Under the pieces are notes generated by a model that was given only the letters and a program-made list of their open reading frames with translations, was not told the DNA's origin and ran no database searches. DNA of 64,000 bases from positions 186,001-250,000 of the forward strand of contig PGZJ01000002.1 in assembly GCA_002840055.1 (NCBI GenBank), given 5' to 3'. This document shows positions 10,158-20,168 of the stretch, piece by piece. The first letter of the stretch is position 1; every line of letters begins with the position of its first letter. The stretch is from Gammaproteobacteria bacterium HGW-Gammaproteobacteria-11 (GTDB lineage: Bacteria > Pseudomonadota > Gammaproteobacteria > Pseudomonadales > Pseudomonadaceae). The position numbers and the translations under genes are program-made.

Positions 10158-10839
10158 CTTCTTTCTCCACCCCCAGGGCAATCAGGGCTTTCTGCGCGGC
10201 GACCTGCTCGGCCAGACGGCGGCTATTGCCGGTGCCTGAGGTCGATTCCGCAAGGGGGCTGATATGGCATTCAACGCGAAAGGTCCGGCAATGGGCTTCG
10301 CCACTGCTTTCGGTCACCTCATAGCGCGGTAATTCACACTGCTGGGATTGCAGGTATTCCTGCAACCGGGTTTTCGGATCCTTGTTGTTATCGATCAGCG
10401 TCAGACTGGCGATGTGCCCTTCGAGCCAATGCAGTACCCGCTCCCTGGCCGCTTCAAGTCCACTTTCCAGATAAATGGCGCCAATAATGGCCTCGGTGGC
10501 ATCGGCGAGAATCGATTCACGCCTGAACCCCCCGCTTTTCAGTTCACCCGAACCCAGGCGCAGGTATTCGCCGAGATCAAAGCCCTTGGCCAGTTCGGCC
10601 AGGGTCACGCCCTTGACCAACCGCGCTCGCAGACGCGACAACTGGCCCTCGCGGGCCTGGGGGAAACGATGAAACAGCGCCTCGGCGGCCACAAAATTCA
10701 ACACCGAGTCGCCGAGAAACTCGAGGCGCTCGTTATTGCGCCCCCCGAGACTGCGGTGACTGAGTGCCAGGATCAGCAAGTCCTGATCCTTGAAGTGATA
10801 GCCTATCCTACGTTCCAGCCGGTCTAACTTGTTGGTCAC
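10150..10839 (-). CDS. rnc: Ribonuclease III
   Basis: Cleaves double-stranded RNA in rRNA precursors and some mRNAs. 229 residues. The catalytic domain has the signature [15 protein letters not shown] plus the acidic residues in [16 protein letters not shown], and a C-terminal double-stranded-RNA binding domain begins near [11 protein letters not shown]. The ATG overlaps the stop of the upstream DUF4845 gene (ATGA). The Pseudomonas order lepB-(DUF4845)-rnc-era is conserved here. Confidence 0.97.
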   Translation of the reverse strand: MTNKLDRLERRIGYHFKDQDLLILALSHRSLGGRNNERLEFLGDSVLNFVAAEALFHRFPQAREGQLSRLRARLVKGVTLAELAKGFDLGEYLRLGSGELKSGGFRRESILADATEAIIGAIYLESGLEAARERVLHWLEGHIASLTLIDNNKDPKTRLQEYLQSQQCELPRYEVTESSGEAHCRTFRVECHISPLAESTSGTGNSRRLAEQVAAQKALIALGVEKEDE

Positions 10840-11213
10840 TTAAGCGGTCTGATTATGTGGGTTTCATCGAAGTGAACCAGCAGGTCCACGGTATTCAGCA
10901 GCGGCGAACGTATTTCGTACTTGATCTGCACACTGTATGTATCGGCGGCGCTGGAGGTAATGGTGATGGCATCATTGATCTTGATGTCACGGATACTGTT
11001 GATATTCATGCCACGTTCTATGTGGTTGTGAAAATCACGCAACGAACCGATCTTCAGGGACGGGTCCTCATTGACCGAGACAATAATCTTGCGCAGTGAG
11101 AAATGGTCCATATAGATGGGTATCAGTTTGGCCGCCACGATCAAGCCGAAAACCAGAAGGGTAATGACAGCCAGCCAGCCAAAGAATGACATGCCTTTTT
11201 GCGAGTAGCGCAT
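10836..11213 (-). CDS. DUF4845 single-pass membrane protein
   Basis: 125 residues with one N-terminal membrane segment (about 10-30, [20 protein letters not shown]) and a small soluble domain predicted to face the periplasm. It belongs to the DUF4845 family that sits between lepB and rnc throughout Pseudomonas. Function is unknown; the pilin-like N-terminus ([14 protein letters not shown]) is notable. It overlaps rnc by 4 nt and is probably cotranscribed with lepB. Confidence 0.85.
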   Translation of the reverse strand: MRYSQKGMSFFGWLAVITLLVFGLIVAAKLIPIYMDHFSLRKIIVSVNEDPSLKIGSLRDFHNHIERGMNINSIRDIKINDAITITSSAADTYSVQIKYEIRSPLLNTVDLLVHFDETHIIRPLK

Positions 11214-11262
11214 GGATAACCTCGAGACGTCCGTTGTGGTTGTTATACAAAGAGTCCGGTAT

Positions 11263-12147
11263 TCAATGAATCAACGCAATGCTGGAAAAACTCGGCAAGT
11301 TGCGCAGCTTTGGTTCTGGCCAATGCATCCAGACCGCGAAAGCCTTACCTACAATATAGTTGTCCGGCACCATTCCCCACAACTCCTGGGGAATTTCTTT
11401 TGAATTCCAGTAACGGCTATCGTTGGAATTGTCGCGATTGTCACCCACCATGAAGTAGTGACCCTCGGGTACCAGCCACTCATCGGTGCGAAGCGGCTGG
11501 GTAAGCCGCGGATCACGCAGCCTGACCTGATGGATTGTGTCGCCCAGCTGCTCTTCCATGATACGGACCTGAGCCCTGTGATACAGCGGATGTCCGCGCG
11601 GTACCTCATCTTCCAGCTCAGTGCCAAGTTGCGTTATCGGCACCGCTTCGCCATTGACGATAAACTGCTTGTCCCGGTACTGCACGCGATCGCCGGGCAA
11701 GCCGACTACCCGTTTGATGTAATTGATCCGCGGATCATCCGGAAAGCGGAATACCATGACATCGCCGCGCTGGGGGTCGCCGATGGAGATAACCTTGGTA
11801 TCCAGTACCGGCAGCCGAATGCCGTAGGCAAACTTGTTGACCAGAATGAAGTCACCCACCGCCAATGTCGGTTTCATTGAGCCGGACGGGATCTGGAAAG
11901 GCTCAACCAGAAAGGAGCGCAGCACCAGCACCACCAGCAGGACCGGAAAGAAGGACTTGCCGTACTCGACCAGCAAGGGCTCCTTGCCAATACGCTCGAT
12001 GGTCAACGGATCGGGCACGTCGACAGCGGCTTCGTAGGCCGCCTTGGCCCGACGTCGTCGCGGCGCCAGAAAGAGTGCATCCAGCAGTGCCAGCAAGCCA
12101 GTGACGGCAACCAGCACAACCAGGATCAGGGGGAAATTGATATGCAT
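11263..12147 (-). CDS. lepB: Signal peptidase I
   Basis: Inner-membrane serine protease that removes signal peptides from exported proteins. 294 residues. Two N-terminal membrane segments (about 5-28 and 66-82) precede the catalytic domain. The catalytic Ser-Lys dyad is visible: S90 in QIPSGSMKPTL and K145 in RINYIKRVVGLPGDRV. The conserved MVGDNRDNSNDSRYW follows. It lies 25 nt after lepA on the same strand. Confidence 0.97.
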   Translation of the reverse strand: MHINFPLILVVLVAVTGLLALLDALFLAPRRRRAKAAYEAAVDVPDPLTIERIGKEPLLVEYGKSFFPVLLVVLVLRSFLVEPFQIPSGSMKPTLAVGDFILVNKFAYGIRLPVLDTKVISIGDPQRGDVMVFRFPDDPRINYIKRVVGLPGDRVQYRDKQFIVNGEAVPITQLGTELEDEVPRGHPLYHRAQVRIMEEQLGDTIHQVRLRDPRLTQPLRTDEWLVPEGHYFMVGDNRDNSNDSRYWNSKEIPQELWGMVPDNYIVGKAFAVWMHWPEPKLRNLPSFSSIALIH

Positions 12148-12172
12148 AAGTGAGCCCGTTTAACCGTCCCTG

Positions 12173-13972
12173 TCAATTATCGACCTTGAGAACCGCGAGG
12201 AAGGCTTCCTGCGGAATTTCCACGTTACCCACTTGTTTCATCCGTTTCTTACCGGCCTTCTGCTTCTCCAGCAGTTTCTTCTTGCGGCTGGCGTCACCAC
12301 CATAACACTTGGCCAACACGTTCTTGCGCAGCGCCTTGACCGTTGATCGGGCAACAATCTGCCCGCCCACTGCAGCCTGAATAGCAACATCAAACATTTG
12401 CCGCGGAATCAGTTCCTTCATTTTCTCGACCAGTTGCCGGCCTTTGTAGGCAGCATTGTCGCGGTGCACGATCAGCGCCAGGGCATCGACCTTTTCTGCG
12501 TTGATCAAGACATCCAGGCGCACCAGACGTGCACCCTGGAAGCGCTCAAAACTGTAGTCCAGCGACGCATAGCCACGGCTCACCGACTTCAGGCGATCAA
12601 AGAAATCCAGTACCACCTCGTTCATTGGCAGATCATAGATCACCTGCACCTGGGTACCGAGGAATATCATGTCATGCTGCACACCGCGCTTTTCGATACA
12701 CAGGGTAATCACGCTGCCCAGATGGTCCTGCGGTACCAGAATGTTCGCACGCACAATAGGCTCGCGCATTTCCTCGATCATCGAGGGATCGGGCAAGCGC
12801 GACGGGTTATCGACGTAAATGGTCTCACCGTCTTTCTTGACCACTTCGAAAACTACAGTAGGTGCCGTGGTGATCAGATCCAGGTCGTATTCACGCTCGA
12901 GGCGCTCCTGAATGATCTCCATGTGCAACATGCCCAGGAAGCCGCAGCGAAAGCCGAAGCCCAGGGCTTCAGAGCTTTCCGGTTCGTAGTGCAGGGAAGC
13001 ATCGTTCAGTGTCAGTTTGGACAGGGCGTCACGAAAATCTTCGAAATCCTCGGAGCTGACCGGGAAAAGACCGGCATAGACCTGGGGCTTGACCTTTTTG
13101 AAGCCGGGTAGCATATCCACGTTCGGCGTGCTGGAAAGCGTCAGGGTATCGCCCACGGGCGCACCATGAATATCCTTGATACCGGCAATGATAAAGCCGA
13201 CTTCACCGGCCTTCAGGTCGACGGTCTCTGAGTGTTTGGGGTTGAATACACCGACGCTGTCAACCTGGTGCACCTTGCCGGTGGACTTGACCAGCACCTT
13301 GTCACCCTTCTTGATGCGCCCGTGCTTGACCCGTACCAACGACACAACGCCCAGGTAGTTATCAAACCAGGAGTCAATGATCAGCGCTTGCAGGGGGGCT
13401 TCAATGTCGCCCACCGGGGCCGGAATGGTCTTGATCAGGCGTTCGAGTACGTCTGTCACGCCCAGACCGCTCTTGGCACTGCACACCACTGCGTCGGTGG
13501 CATCGATACCAATCACACTTTCGATCTCGGCCATGACCCGTTCAGGTTCGGCCTGGGGCAGGTCGATCTTGTTCAGTACCGGCATGACCTCTAGGCCCTG
13601 CTCGATCGCGGTATAGCAGTTGGCCACCGACTGAGCCTCAACGCCCTGGGCCGCATCCACCACCAGCAAGGCGCCCTCACAGGCCGCCAGTGAACGGCTT
13701 ACCTCATAGTGAAAGTCGACATGGCCGGGGGTGTCGATAAAGTTCAGCTGGTAGGTCTTGCCGTCCTGCGCGGTGTAATACAGGGTGACACTGTGGGCCT
13801 TGATGGTAATGCCCCGTTCACGCTCCAGATCCATGGAATCCAGAACCTGCTCGGCCATCTCGCGGTCAGCCAGACCACCGCATATCTGAATGAAACGGTC
13901 GGCGAGGGTCGATTTGCCATGGTCAATATGGGCAATAATCGAGAAATTGCGGATCAGGCTCAGGTCACTCAC
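12173..13972 (-). CDS. lepA: Elongation factor 4 (LepA)
   Basis: Ribosome-associated GTPase related to EF-G, linked to initiation and ribosome back-translocation. A GTG start at 13972 gives [20 protein letters not shown] after the initiator and a 599-residue protein, the exact usual length. An in-frame ATG 12 nt upstream (13984) is an alternative. Motifs: [22 protein letters not shown], and the LepA-specific C-terminal domain with [20 protein letters not shown]. Confidence 0.96.
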   Translation of the reverse strand: MSDLSLIRNFSIIAHIDHGKSTLADRFIQICGGLADREMAEQVLDSMDLERERGITIKAHSVTLYYTAQDGKTYQLNFIDTPGHVDFHYEVSRSLAACEGALLVVDAAQGVEAQSVANCYTAIEQGLEVMPVLNKIDLPQAEPERVMAEIESVIGIDATDAVVCSAKSGLGVTDVLERLIKTIPAPVGDIEAPLQALIIDSWFDNYLGVVSLVRVKHGRIKKGDKVLVKSTGKVHQVDSVGVFNPKHSETVDLKAGEVGFIIAGIKDIHGAPVGDTLTLSSTPNVDMLPGFKKVKPQVYAGLFPVSSEDFEDFRDALSKLTLNDASLHYEPESSEALGFGFRCGFLGMLHMEIIQERLEREYDLDLITTAPTVVFEVVKKDGETIYVDNPSRLPDPSMIEEMREPIVRANILVPQDHLGSVITLCIEKRGVQHDMIFLGTQVQVIYDLPMNEVVLDFFDRLKSVSRGYASLDYSFERFQGARLVRLDVLINAEKVDALALIVHRDNAAYKGRQLVEKMKELIPRQMFDVAIQAAVGGQIVARSTVKALRKNVLAKCYGGDASRKKKLLEKQKAGKKRMKQVGNVEIPQEAFLAVLKVDN

Positions 13973-14102
13973 AGCAGGGATCATCCAGACGTAATTGCAA
14001 GACCGGGCGCCATACGGCTCCAGGTAACGGACGGGGCACGGCATCGCCCCCGAAATAAGCCCGCGAGTGTACCCGAATATGCCGAACTGCGCTATCGCAC
14101 AG

Positions 14103-14151
14103 GCGCTCGACAGCCCTGGCCCCGGTCCTCGGAGTCAGGGCTGTCGAGCGC
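14103..14151. repeat. 16-bp perfect inverted repeat between mucD and lepA
   Basis: The arms 14103-14118 (gcgctcgacagccctg) and 14136-14151 are perfect reverse complements with a 17-nt loop. It starts 14 nt after the mucD stop on the mucD strand. There is no U-tract on either side, so it is not a canonical intrinsic terminator; a 3'-end protecting hairpin or a Rho-assisted terminator is possible. Confidence 0.75.
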
Positions 14152-14164
14152 TGCAGAATCAGGA

Positions 14165-15598
14165 CTATTCGGCCAAACGGAAGGTAATGTAGCTGGCGCG
14201 ACCCTGTCTGATCACCCGCATTGACACCGAGCGATTGGTCGGCAACTCGGCGGTAATGGCGTTGAATTCCTTGACCGACTCAACCGGCCGGTTGTCCAGA
14301 TCAGTGATAATGTCGCCCGGACGCAAGCCTACCATGGCGCCGGGGCCCTGACGGACCTCCCGCACAGCCACACCGGAGCGCACATCCAGACTGTTTTTCT
14401 GCGCGTCCGACAACTCCACCACAACCACACCCAAGCGGTTATCGGTATTGGCGGGGGCAGTATCCCGTGGCGTTGCCGCAATAGCCGCTTCATCTTCAGG
14501 CAACGCACCGATTTCCATGCGCAGGGTTTGCCGACGCTTGTCACGCATCACCACCAGCGTGGCCTCGGTACCCGGACGGACCAGACCGACGGCATGCGGC
14601 AAGTCAGAAGACATGACAATGTCCTGACCATTGAAGCTGAGGATCACATCACCCACTTGCAAGCCACCCTCATCAGCCGGGCCTTGCGGCATGATCTGCG
14701 CGACCAGCGCACCAGCCGGCCTGCTCAGACCAAAGGACTCGGCCAGGTCCTTGTTCACTTCCTGAATCACCACACCCAGCCAACCGCGCTGGACAGAGCC
14801 ATTGGCCTTGAGCTGCTCGACCACATCCATGGCCACATCCACCGGAATGGCAAAAGACAAGCCCATGAAGCCACCGGAGCGAGTAAATATCTGTGAGTTG
14901 ATGCCCACGACCTCGCCGTCCAGATTCAGCAGCGGCCCACCCGAATTACCGGGATTGATGGCCACGTCGGTCTGGATGAAGGGCACGTAATTTTCGTTCG
15001 GCAGGCTGCGTCCCTTGGCACTGACGATACCGGCAGTAACCGAGTAGTCAAAGCCGAAGGGTGAGCCGATGGCCAGCACCCACTCACCTGGCTTGAGGTC
15101 AGCCGAGCTGCCCATGCGCGTCACCGGCAGATCACCACCTGCATCAATTTTAAGTAGAGCCAGATCCGAGCGCGGATCCGCACCCACCAGCTCAGCCAGC
15201 AGTTCGCGGCGATCCGAAAGCCGCACAAAGATCTCTTCAGCATCGGCAATAACATGATTGTTGGTCAGCACATAGCCATCACGCGAGATGATGAAGCCAG
15301 ATCCTAAGGACTGGGGTGCCTGGCGCTCAGGAGGCATTTGACCGCCCTGACCCGGCGGAAAGCTGCGCTCGAAGAACTCACGGAACAGCGGCGGCAGGCC
15401 TTCCAGGTCGGGCATGCCAGGCGCACCCATGGGCAGACGGTTAGTGACCCGCTGGGTGGTACTGATATTCACCACCGCCGGCGACACGTCCTCAACCAAA
15501 TCGGTAAAATCCGGCAAGCCGCGGGCCATGCCTGCAGACTGCCAACCCAGCATCAAGACGCTTGAAGCGACCAGCATCCAACGTTGCACTGACAACAT
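14165..15598 (-). CDS. mucD: Periplasmic serine protease MucD (DegP/HtrA family)
   Basis: Periplasmic chaperone-protease that degrades misfolded envelope proteins and dampens AlgU activation. The start at 15598 has AAAGGAG upstream and gives 477 residues with a signal peptide (about 1-24, ending GMA). The frame is open far upstream, but that part overlaps mucC and is not family-like. The catalytic triad is H115 (TNNHVIAD), D145 (SDLALLKI) and S219 (NPGNSGGPL), followed by two PDZ domains. Last gene of algU-mucA-mucB-mucC-mucD. Confidence 0.96.
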   Translation of the reverse strand: MLSVQRWMLVASSVLMLGWQSAGMARGLPDFTDLVEDVSPAVVNISTTQRVTNRLPMGAPGMPDLEGLPPLFREFFERSFPPGQGGQMPPERQAPQSLGSGFIISRDGYVLTNNHVIADAEEIFVRLSDRRELLAELVGADPRSDLALLKIDAGGDLPVTRMGSSADLKPGEWVLAIGSPFGFDYSVTAGIVSAKGRSLPNENYVPFIQTDVAINPGNSGGPLLNLDGEVVGINSQIFTRSGGFMGLSFAIPVDVAMDVVEQLKANGSVQRGWLGVVIQEVNKDLAESFGLSRPAGALVAQIMPQGPADEGGLQVGDVILSFNGQDIVMSSDLPHAVGLVRPGTEATLVVMRDKRRQTLRMEIGALPEDEAAIAATPRDTAPANTDNRLGVVVVELSDAQKNSLDVRSGVAVREVRQGPGAMVGLRPGDIITDLDNRPVESVKEFNAITAELPTNRSVSMRVIRQGRASYITFRLAE

Positions 15599-15629
15599 AT
15601 GCACTTGTTCTCCTTTTGAATGATTTCGC

Positions 15630-16091
15630 TCAACCTGCAGACGGCAAGGCCTGCTGGCTTGACACACGACGAAGCACACAGGGCTGCAACTCAGGGTTGG
15701 CCTGTTGCCGCCCAGCATGAAGACGCACCAACGCAAAGCCGGCCGCCAGACCGACAAAGGCGGCGAGAATAATACCGGGCTCCGGCACAGCCATTGCTTC
15801 TGCCAGCAGGGCAAAAACAAACAGAACCAGCAGCGGCACTGCATACATCCAGATTGAGGCTCTGACCACGGCAGTCTCTGCCAGACCAATCACCACCTCA
15901 TCACCAACGGACAGCGGCTGATCGGTCAATACCCGTATGTAACCTTGCCGCGCCCCGGCGCCGAGTCGCTGCATCAGTGCCTGCCCGCAGCCGGCACGCG
16001 CCTGACAGGAGCCACAGGTACTGCGCCGGATGGTCTCAACCCAAGCCGCGCCAGGTTCTATGCTGAGTACCCTGCCCTGCTCTTCAATCAT
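15630..16091 (-). CDS. mucC: MucC/RseC family sigma-factor regulatory protein
   Basis: Inner-membrane protein of the RseC/MucC family, which modulates the envelope stress sigma factor or supplies redox or flavin-linked functions. 153 residues: a cysteine-rich N-terminus (STCGSCQARAGCGQAL), then two membrane segments (about 85-105 and 108-125). Overlaps the mucB stop by 4 nt. The exact role is unclear even in model species. Confidence 0.9.
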   Translation of the reverse strand: MIEEQGRVLSIEPGAAWVETIRRSTCGSCQARAGCGQALMQRLGAGARQGYIRVLTDQPLSVGDEVVIGLAETAVVRASIWMYAVPLLVLFVFALLAEAMAVPEPGIILAAFVGLAAGFALVRLHAGRQQANPELQPCVLRRVSSQQALPSAG

Positions 16092-17053
16092 TGCAGTCCA
16101 CCGTCAGTCTCGCGACGCAATGAGTCCGCAACCCGCTCGGCTGCAAGAGGGGGTATCTCTCCGACTACCGTCACAAGAAAATCGCCTTCCGGCGTCGCCA
16201 GTTTGCGACTGACAGCCACTGTCGGCCCGAGCTGAGCGCGCAAGTCATCGGCCAGTGCCTGATCGCCCAGCGATTCAATGAACAGGGTGAAGCGCGCCAG
16301 CCCATCGGTGAAAACCTGAACGAAGAGTTGACCATCGTCTTCCAGCTCGCGCGTTTCGCTGTGGCCCAGAGCAAAGCCTGAAGGCAGCCAGGTTGGTATC
16401 CAGCGCACACTGTTATCCAACAGATTTGATGACTGGACAGACAGGCTCTTGCACGCCTCGCCCGGCTCAAGATCAAGCGGATCGATAGGATCAAGGGACA
16501 GGCTGGTGAACTGAAAGCGCTCGAGTAACACCTCGCGCTCATTGATCAGAAGTGATTTGAGCAACAACCCGGTCTGCGTATCGAGATACAGTTCATAGGC
16601 ATAGCGGAAGGGATCACGAGGCTTGACTGCAAGCACGGTAACAGGTCGATTGGCGACCCTGGTCTCGCCCAGAATCTGCAGGGTATACCAGTTATGCAAC
16701 AGATCAGGCTGCTCCGCCAACAGCGTGGCATCTGCCCAATCGGCTGCTATCGATGTTGAACTGGTGCAGAGCAACTCGCCGTTATGACGAATCCACTCCT
16801 GGGGATCACCATCGCTCTGTAAAAGACGCTCGGTCACATCCTCTGCCTCCACCTGACGCCAGATCAGATGGGTTGAAAAGCTGCCGGTACGTTCATAAAC
16901 AAAAGCGCCCTGGTAACTTTGCAGGCGCGCTGCTTCACTCATCCGCGAGAGCCACTGTCGCGCTTCATCAGCCTGGACAGGCTGAACCAACAACAGCATC
17001 GCCATGGATGCAGCCCACAGCAGAGAGGGTCTGATTGCGGGCTTGCCAGGCAC
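16088..17053 (-). CDS. mucB: MucB/RseB, periplasmic regulator of the anti-sigma factor
   Basis: Periplasmic protein that binds the anti-sigma factor MucA and protects it from regulated proteolysis; it senses lipoprotein-like lipids or misfolded proteins. 321 residues with a signal peptide ending near VQPVQA. The N-terminal LolA-like domain starts EARQWLSRMSEAARLQSYQG. The start is a GTG immediately after the mucA TAA (no gap), so translation is coupled. An internal ATG further in would remove part of the signal peptide and is less likely. Confidence 0.93.
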   Translation of the reverse strand: MPGKPAIRPSLLWAASMAMLLLVQPVQADEARQWLSRMSEAARLQSYQGAFVYERTGSFSTHLIWRQVEAEDVTERLLQSDGDPQEWIRHNGELLCTSSTSIAADWADATLLAEQPDLLHNWYTLQILGETRVANRPVTVLAVKPRDPFRYAYELYLDTQTGLLLKSLLINEREVLLERFQFTSLSLDPIDPLDLEPGEACKSLSVQSSNLLDNSVRWIPTWLPSGFALGHSETRELEDDGQLFVQVFTDGLARFTLFIESLGDQALADDLRAQLGPTVAVSRKLATPEGDFLVTVVGEIPPLAAERVADSLRRETDGGLQ

Positions 17054-17659
17054 TTAGCGACTTTCCAGGCTCGCGGCGCGAGCATAGGGGAGCACCTGTG
17101 AGCTGCCAAAGCGCGAGCTGTGCTCGGCATGCTCTCTCAAGTAGGTTCCGATGCGCTGCTCATGCCAGAGTGTGGGCGACTGCGAAGCCGTTTCGGCTTC
17201 GACTGGAGCCGGAGCGGAGAAGCCAGCCAATACCGCGCCACCGCCCTGCGGCACGCTGATGCTTGGCGACATCTGCGGCGTCGCACGCTCGACCGCGGCC
17301 AGGTCATCAGACACGGCCAACTCCTGCTGATTGAACATGTTCACGCCAACCAGCACAGCCAGGGTAACAGAGGCTGCAACGGCGACACGACCCAGGTTGT
17401 GCCACACCCGACCGGCTCGACTGGCTGTCGCCGTCGGAGCCTGTTCGGTGGCAATGGCGGCGGCAATACCGGCGGAGATATCCACCCGACCCTGCCAGGG
17501 TTCCTTATGCATCATGGCCCGCGCGATCTGGAAACGCTCCCAGGTCTTGCGCAGCGCCGGATCACCTTCACTGGCCTGGAGTATGCGACGGACTTCGAGC
17601 TCACCCGCTTCATCATCCATCAGCGCGGAGAGAGATTCCTGCAAGGATTCACTGCTCAT
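17054..17659 (-). CDS. mucA: Anti-sigma factor MucA
   Basis: Single-pass inner-membrane protein that sequesters AlgU and releases it after stepwise proteolysis. 201 residues: a cytoplasmic N-terminal domain (MSSESLQESLSALMDDEAGE, then the WERFQIARAMMH helix), a membrane segment at about 91-108 (VAVAASVTLAVLVGVNMF) and a periplasmic tail. The frame is intact, so there is no sign of the truncations that cause mucoidy in clinical P. aeruginosa. Confidence 0.95.
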   Translation of the reverse strand: MSSESLQESLSALMDDEAGELEVRRILQASEGDPALRKTWERFQIARAMMHKEPWQGRVDISAGIAAAIATEQAPTATASRAGRVWHNLGRVAVAASVTLAVLVGVNMFNQQELAVSDDLAAVERATPQMSPSISVPQGGGAVLAGFSAPAPVEAETASQSPTLWHEQRIGTYLREHAEHSSRFGSSQVLPYARAASLESR

Positions 17660-17743
17660 TGCCTTACCTCTGCTGTTGACCCCGAATGGGGGCTTGCTGC
17701 ACCGGTCCCTGTAACGCTACCCAATCAAACCAAGCATTCAAAC

Positions 17744-18319
17744 TCAGTCTTCAAGCAGCGGCTTAAGGGCTTTGTCTATCGCCTCACGTGCCCGAAAGAT
17801 ACGCGAACGTACGGTACCCACCGGACAACCCATGACCACGGCAATATCTTCATAACTCAAACCTTCAAATTCACGCAAGGTCAAAGCCGTTCTCAAATCA
17901 TCAGGCAACTGTTGCAGGGTTTTGTTCACTACCTGCTCAATTTCGTTGCGCAACATGTCCCGCTCGGGCGAATGAATATCCTTCAGGGCACTGTCACCCT
18001 CATGGTATTCCGCTTCATCCGCGGCAATATCCGAGTCCGGCGGGCGCCGACCGCGCGCCACCAGGTAATTCTTTGCCGTGTTGATCGCAATGCGATACAA
18101 CCAGGTGTAAAAAGCACTATCGCCGCGAAAGTTGGCCAGCGCGCGATAGGCCTTGATAAAGGCTTCCTGAGATACGTCCTGGGCTTCATGACTGTCATGA
18201 ACAAAGCGAGTGACCAGCGCCAGAATCTTGTGCTGGTATTTGAGCACCAGCAGATCAAACGCCCGCTTGTCACCCCGCTGAACCCGCTCGACCAACTGCT
18301 GGTCGGTCTGCTCGGTCAT
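17744..18319 (-). CDS. algU: ECF RNA polymerase sigma factor AlgU (RpoE/AlgT)
   Basis: Extracytoplasmic-function sigma factor for envelope stress and exopolysaccharide genes. 191 residues from the ATG at 18319 (GGAG 9 nt upstream); the open frame extends to 18376 without homology. Region 2 includes YQHKILALVTRFVHD and AQDVSQEAFIKAYRAL; region 4 includes LREFEGLSYEDIAVVMGCPV. mucA follows after 84 nt. Two matches to the AlgU promoter consensus lie in its own leader, so it is probably autoregulated. Confidence 0.97.
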   Translation of the reverse strand: MTEQTDQQLVERVQRGDKRAFDLLVLKYQHKILALVTRFVHDSHEAQDVSQEAFIKAYRALANFRGDSAFYTWLYRIAINTAKNYLVARGRRPPDSDIAADEAEYHEGDSALKDIHSPERDMLRNEIEQVVNKTLQQLPDDLRTALTLREFEGLSYEDIAVVMGCPVGTVRSRIFRAREAIDKALKPLLED

Positions 18320-18366
18320 GCAGCCACTCCATTGGGCACGGTAACCTTCAACGCCACCTCGTTGTG

Positions 18367-18393
18367 ATAGACCCACAATGTACGCAAAAGTTC
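18367..18393 (-). promoter_or_regulatory. AlgU-type promoter of algU (proximal)
   Basis: On the minus strand, -35 GAACTT (18393-18388), spacer 16 nt, -10 TCTAT (18371-18367). This matches the RpoE/AlgU consensus GAACTT-N16/17-TCTGA closely and predicts a start about 40 nt before the algU ATG. Confidence 0.8.
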
Positions 18394-18413
18394 TCCCCCA
18401 TCAGGCTCAGCTA

Positions 18414-18440
18414 TAGGAGCGACACCCCCTGTAAAAGTTC
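18414..18440 (-). promoter_or_regulatory. AlgU-type promoter of algU (distal)
   Basis: A second GAACTT (18440-18435) with a 16-nt spacer and TCCTA (18418-18414). The -35 element is perfect and the -10 weaker. Two autoregulatory sigma-E-like promoters upstream of algU are known in P. aeruginosa, which supports this reading. Confidence 0.65.
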
Positions 18441-18476
18441 AATCTCCGACAGCATGGGGCATACGCAATATGACAG

Positions 18477-18505
18477 TATTGTGGAGCAGGCACCTTCTAT
18501 ATACT
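18477..18505 (+). promoter_or_regulatory. Possible sigma-70 promoter of nadB
   Basis: TATTGT (18477-18482), 17-nt spacer, TATACT (18500-18505), about 50 nt before the nadB ATG. The -10 is good and the -35 weak. It lies back-to-back with the algU promoters. Confidence 0.4.
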
Positions 18506-18554
18506 ACCCCCCTCGACAGCGTGACCGCGTCACTCCATTCTTTCCCGAGGCACC

Positions 18555-20168
18555 ATGACGGATACAGCACAATATGACGTACTGGTAATCGGCAGTGGTG
18601 CCGCCGGTCTGACCCTGGCTCTGCATCTGGCAGACAATCTTCGGGTAGGCGTCATCAGCAAGGGGCAACTGTCTGAAGGCTCGACTTTCTGGGCCCAGGG
18701 CGGTGTTGCCGCCGTACTCGACGACAGTGATACCGTTGACGCCCATGTACAGGACACCCTTGATGCCGGTGGCGGACTGTGCAATGAAGAATCCGTCCGG
18801 CACATAGTCGGAGAGAGCCGAGACGCTATTGGCTGGCTGATCAGTCAGGGCGTGCCCTTTACCCGCGAGCGCCGTGAAGATGGCAGCGAGTCGGATGATT
18901 TTCACCTGACCATGGAAGGCGGACACAGTCACCGGCGTATCATCCATGCCGCCGATGCCACAGGCGCCGCGATCTTCAACACCCTGCTGCAACGCGCACT
19001 GCAACACGACAATATCGAACTACTGGAAAACCGCGTTGCCGTTGACCTGATTACCAGCAACAAGCTCGGCCGCGATGGCCACCGCTGCCTGGGAGCCTAC
19101 ATCCTCAATCGCAGCACCGGTCATGTGGAAACCCATGCCGCACGCTTTACCGTGCTGGCCACCGGCGGCGCCAGCAAGGTCTACCTCTACACCAGCAATC
19201 CCGACAGCGCCTCTGGCGATGGCATTGCCATGGCCTGGCGCGCCGGCTGCAGGGTCGCCAACATGGAGTTCAACCAGTTCCATCCGACCTGCCTGTATCA
19301 CCCCCGGGCCAAAAGCTTTCTGGTCACCGAGGCCCTGCGCGGTGAAGGCGCGCTGCTCAAACTGCCGGACGGCACGCGTTTCATGCCGCGCTTTGACAGC
19401 CGTGCCGAGTTGGCGCCCAGGGATATTGTCGCCAGGGCAATCGACCATGAGATGAAGCGCCTGGGTCTGGATTGCGTGTATCTGGATATCAGCCACAAAC
19501 CGGCTGACTTCATCCGCAGCCATTTCCCGACCGTATACGAGCGCTGCCTGTCCTTCGGCATCGACATCACTCGCGAGCCCATTCCCGTGGTCCCGGCGGC
19601 GCACTATACCTGTGGTGGCGTGGTGGTAAGCAAGAATGGCCGAACCGATGTGGGCAGCCTGTATGCCATCGGTGAGACGAGCTTTACCGGCCTGCATGGC
19701 GCCAACCGCATGGCCAGCAACTCGTTGCTTGAGTGCATCGTTTATGGCCGTTCAGCCAGCAGCGACATTCTTCAGCAACTGGCTACCACCGACATGCCCG
19801 AGAACCTGCCCGCCTGGGATGAAAGCCAGGTAACCGATTCGGACGAGGATGTGATCATTTCCCACAACTGGGACGAGTTGCGGCGCTTCATGTGGGACTA
19901 TGTGGGCATTGTACGAACGACCAAACGCCTGCAACGGGCCAAACACCGGGTCGACATGCTGCTGGCCGAAATCCACGAGTTCTACAGCAATTACACGGTG
20001 ACCCGCGATCTACTGGAACTGCGTAACCTGGCGCTGGTAGCTGATCTGATCATCCAGTCGGCGATGCTGCGCAAGGAAAGCCGCGGCCTGCACTTTACCC
20101 TGGACTATCCGGACCTGCTGGACGAGGCCCGGGATACTATTCTGCAGCCACCCAGCGCTGACGACTGA
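18555..20168 (+). CDS. nadB: L-aspartate oxidase
   Basis: Flavoenzyme that oxidises L-aspartate to iminoaspartate, the first step of de novo NAD synthesis. 537 residues. The FAD-binding Rossmann motif is [20 protein letters not shown], followed by [13 protein letters not shown], the active-site region [12 protein letters not shown] and [11 protein letters not shown]. Divergent from algU as in P. aeruginosa. Its last 32 nt overlap the convergent ygfX-like gene. Confidence 0.97.
   Translation: MTDTAQYDVLVIGSGAAGLTLALHLADNLRVGVISKGQLSEGSTFWAQGGVAAVLDDSDTVDAHVQDTLDAGGGLCNEESVRHIVGESRDAIGWLISQGVPFTRERREDGSESDDFHLTMEGGHSHRRIIHAADATGAAIFNTLLQRALQHDNIELLENRVAVDLITSNKLGRDGHRCLGAYILNRSTGHVETHAARFTVLATGGASKVYLYTSNPDSASGDGIAMAWRAGCRVANMEFNQFHPTCLYHPRAKSFLVTEALRGEGALLKLPDGTRFMPRFDSRAELAPRDIVARAIDHEMKRLGLDCVYLDISHKPADFIRSHFPTVYERCLSFGIDITREPIPVVPAAHYTCGGVVVSKNGRTDVGSLYAIGETSFTGLHGANRMASNSLLECIVYGRSASSDILQQLATTDMPENLPAWDESQVTDSDEDVIISHNWDELRRFMWDYVGIVRTTKRLQRAKHRVDMLLAEIHEFYSNYTVTRDLLELRNLALVADLIIQSAMLRKESRGLHFTLDYPDLLDEARDTILQPPSADD

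Noticed and set aside
17054..17659. A mucoidy-type mutation in mucA
   Set aside because: The frame is intact at 201 residues with a clear membrane segment and periplasmic tail.
17120..18367. 415-codon open frame on the plus strand across mucA and algU
   Set aside because: It crosses two well-supported minus-strand genes and their intergenic region, and shows no motif.
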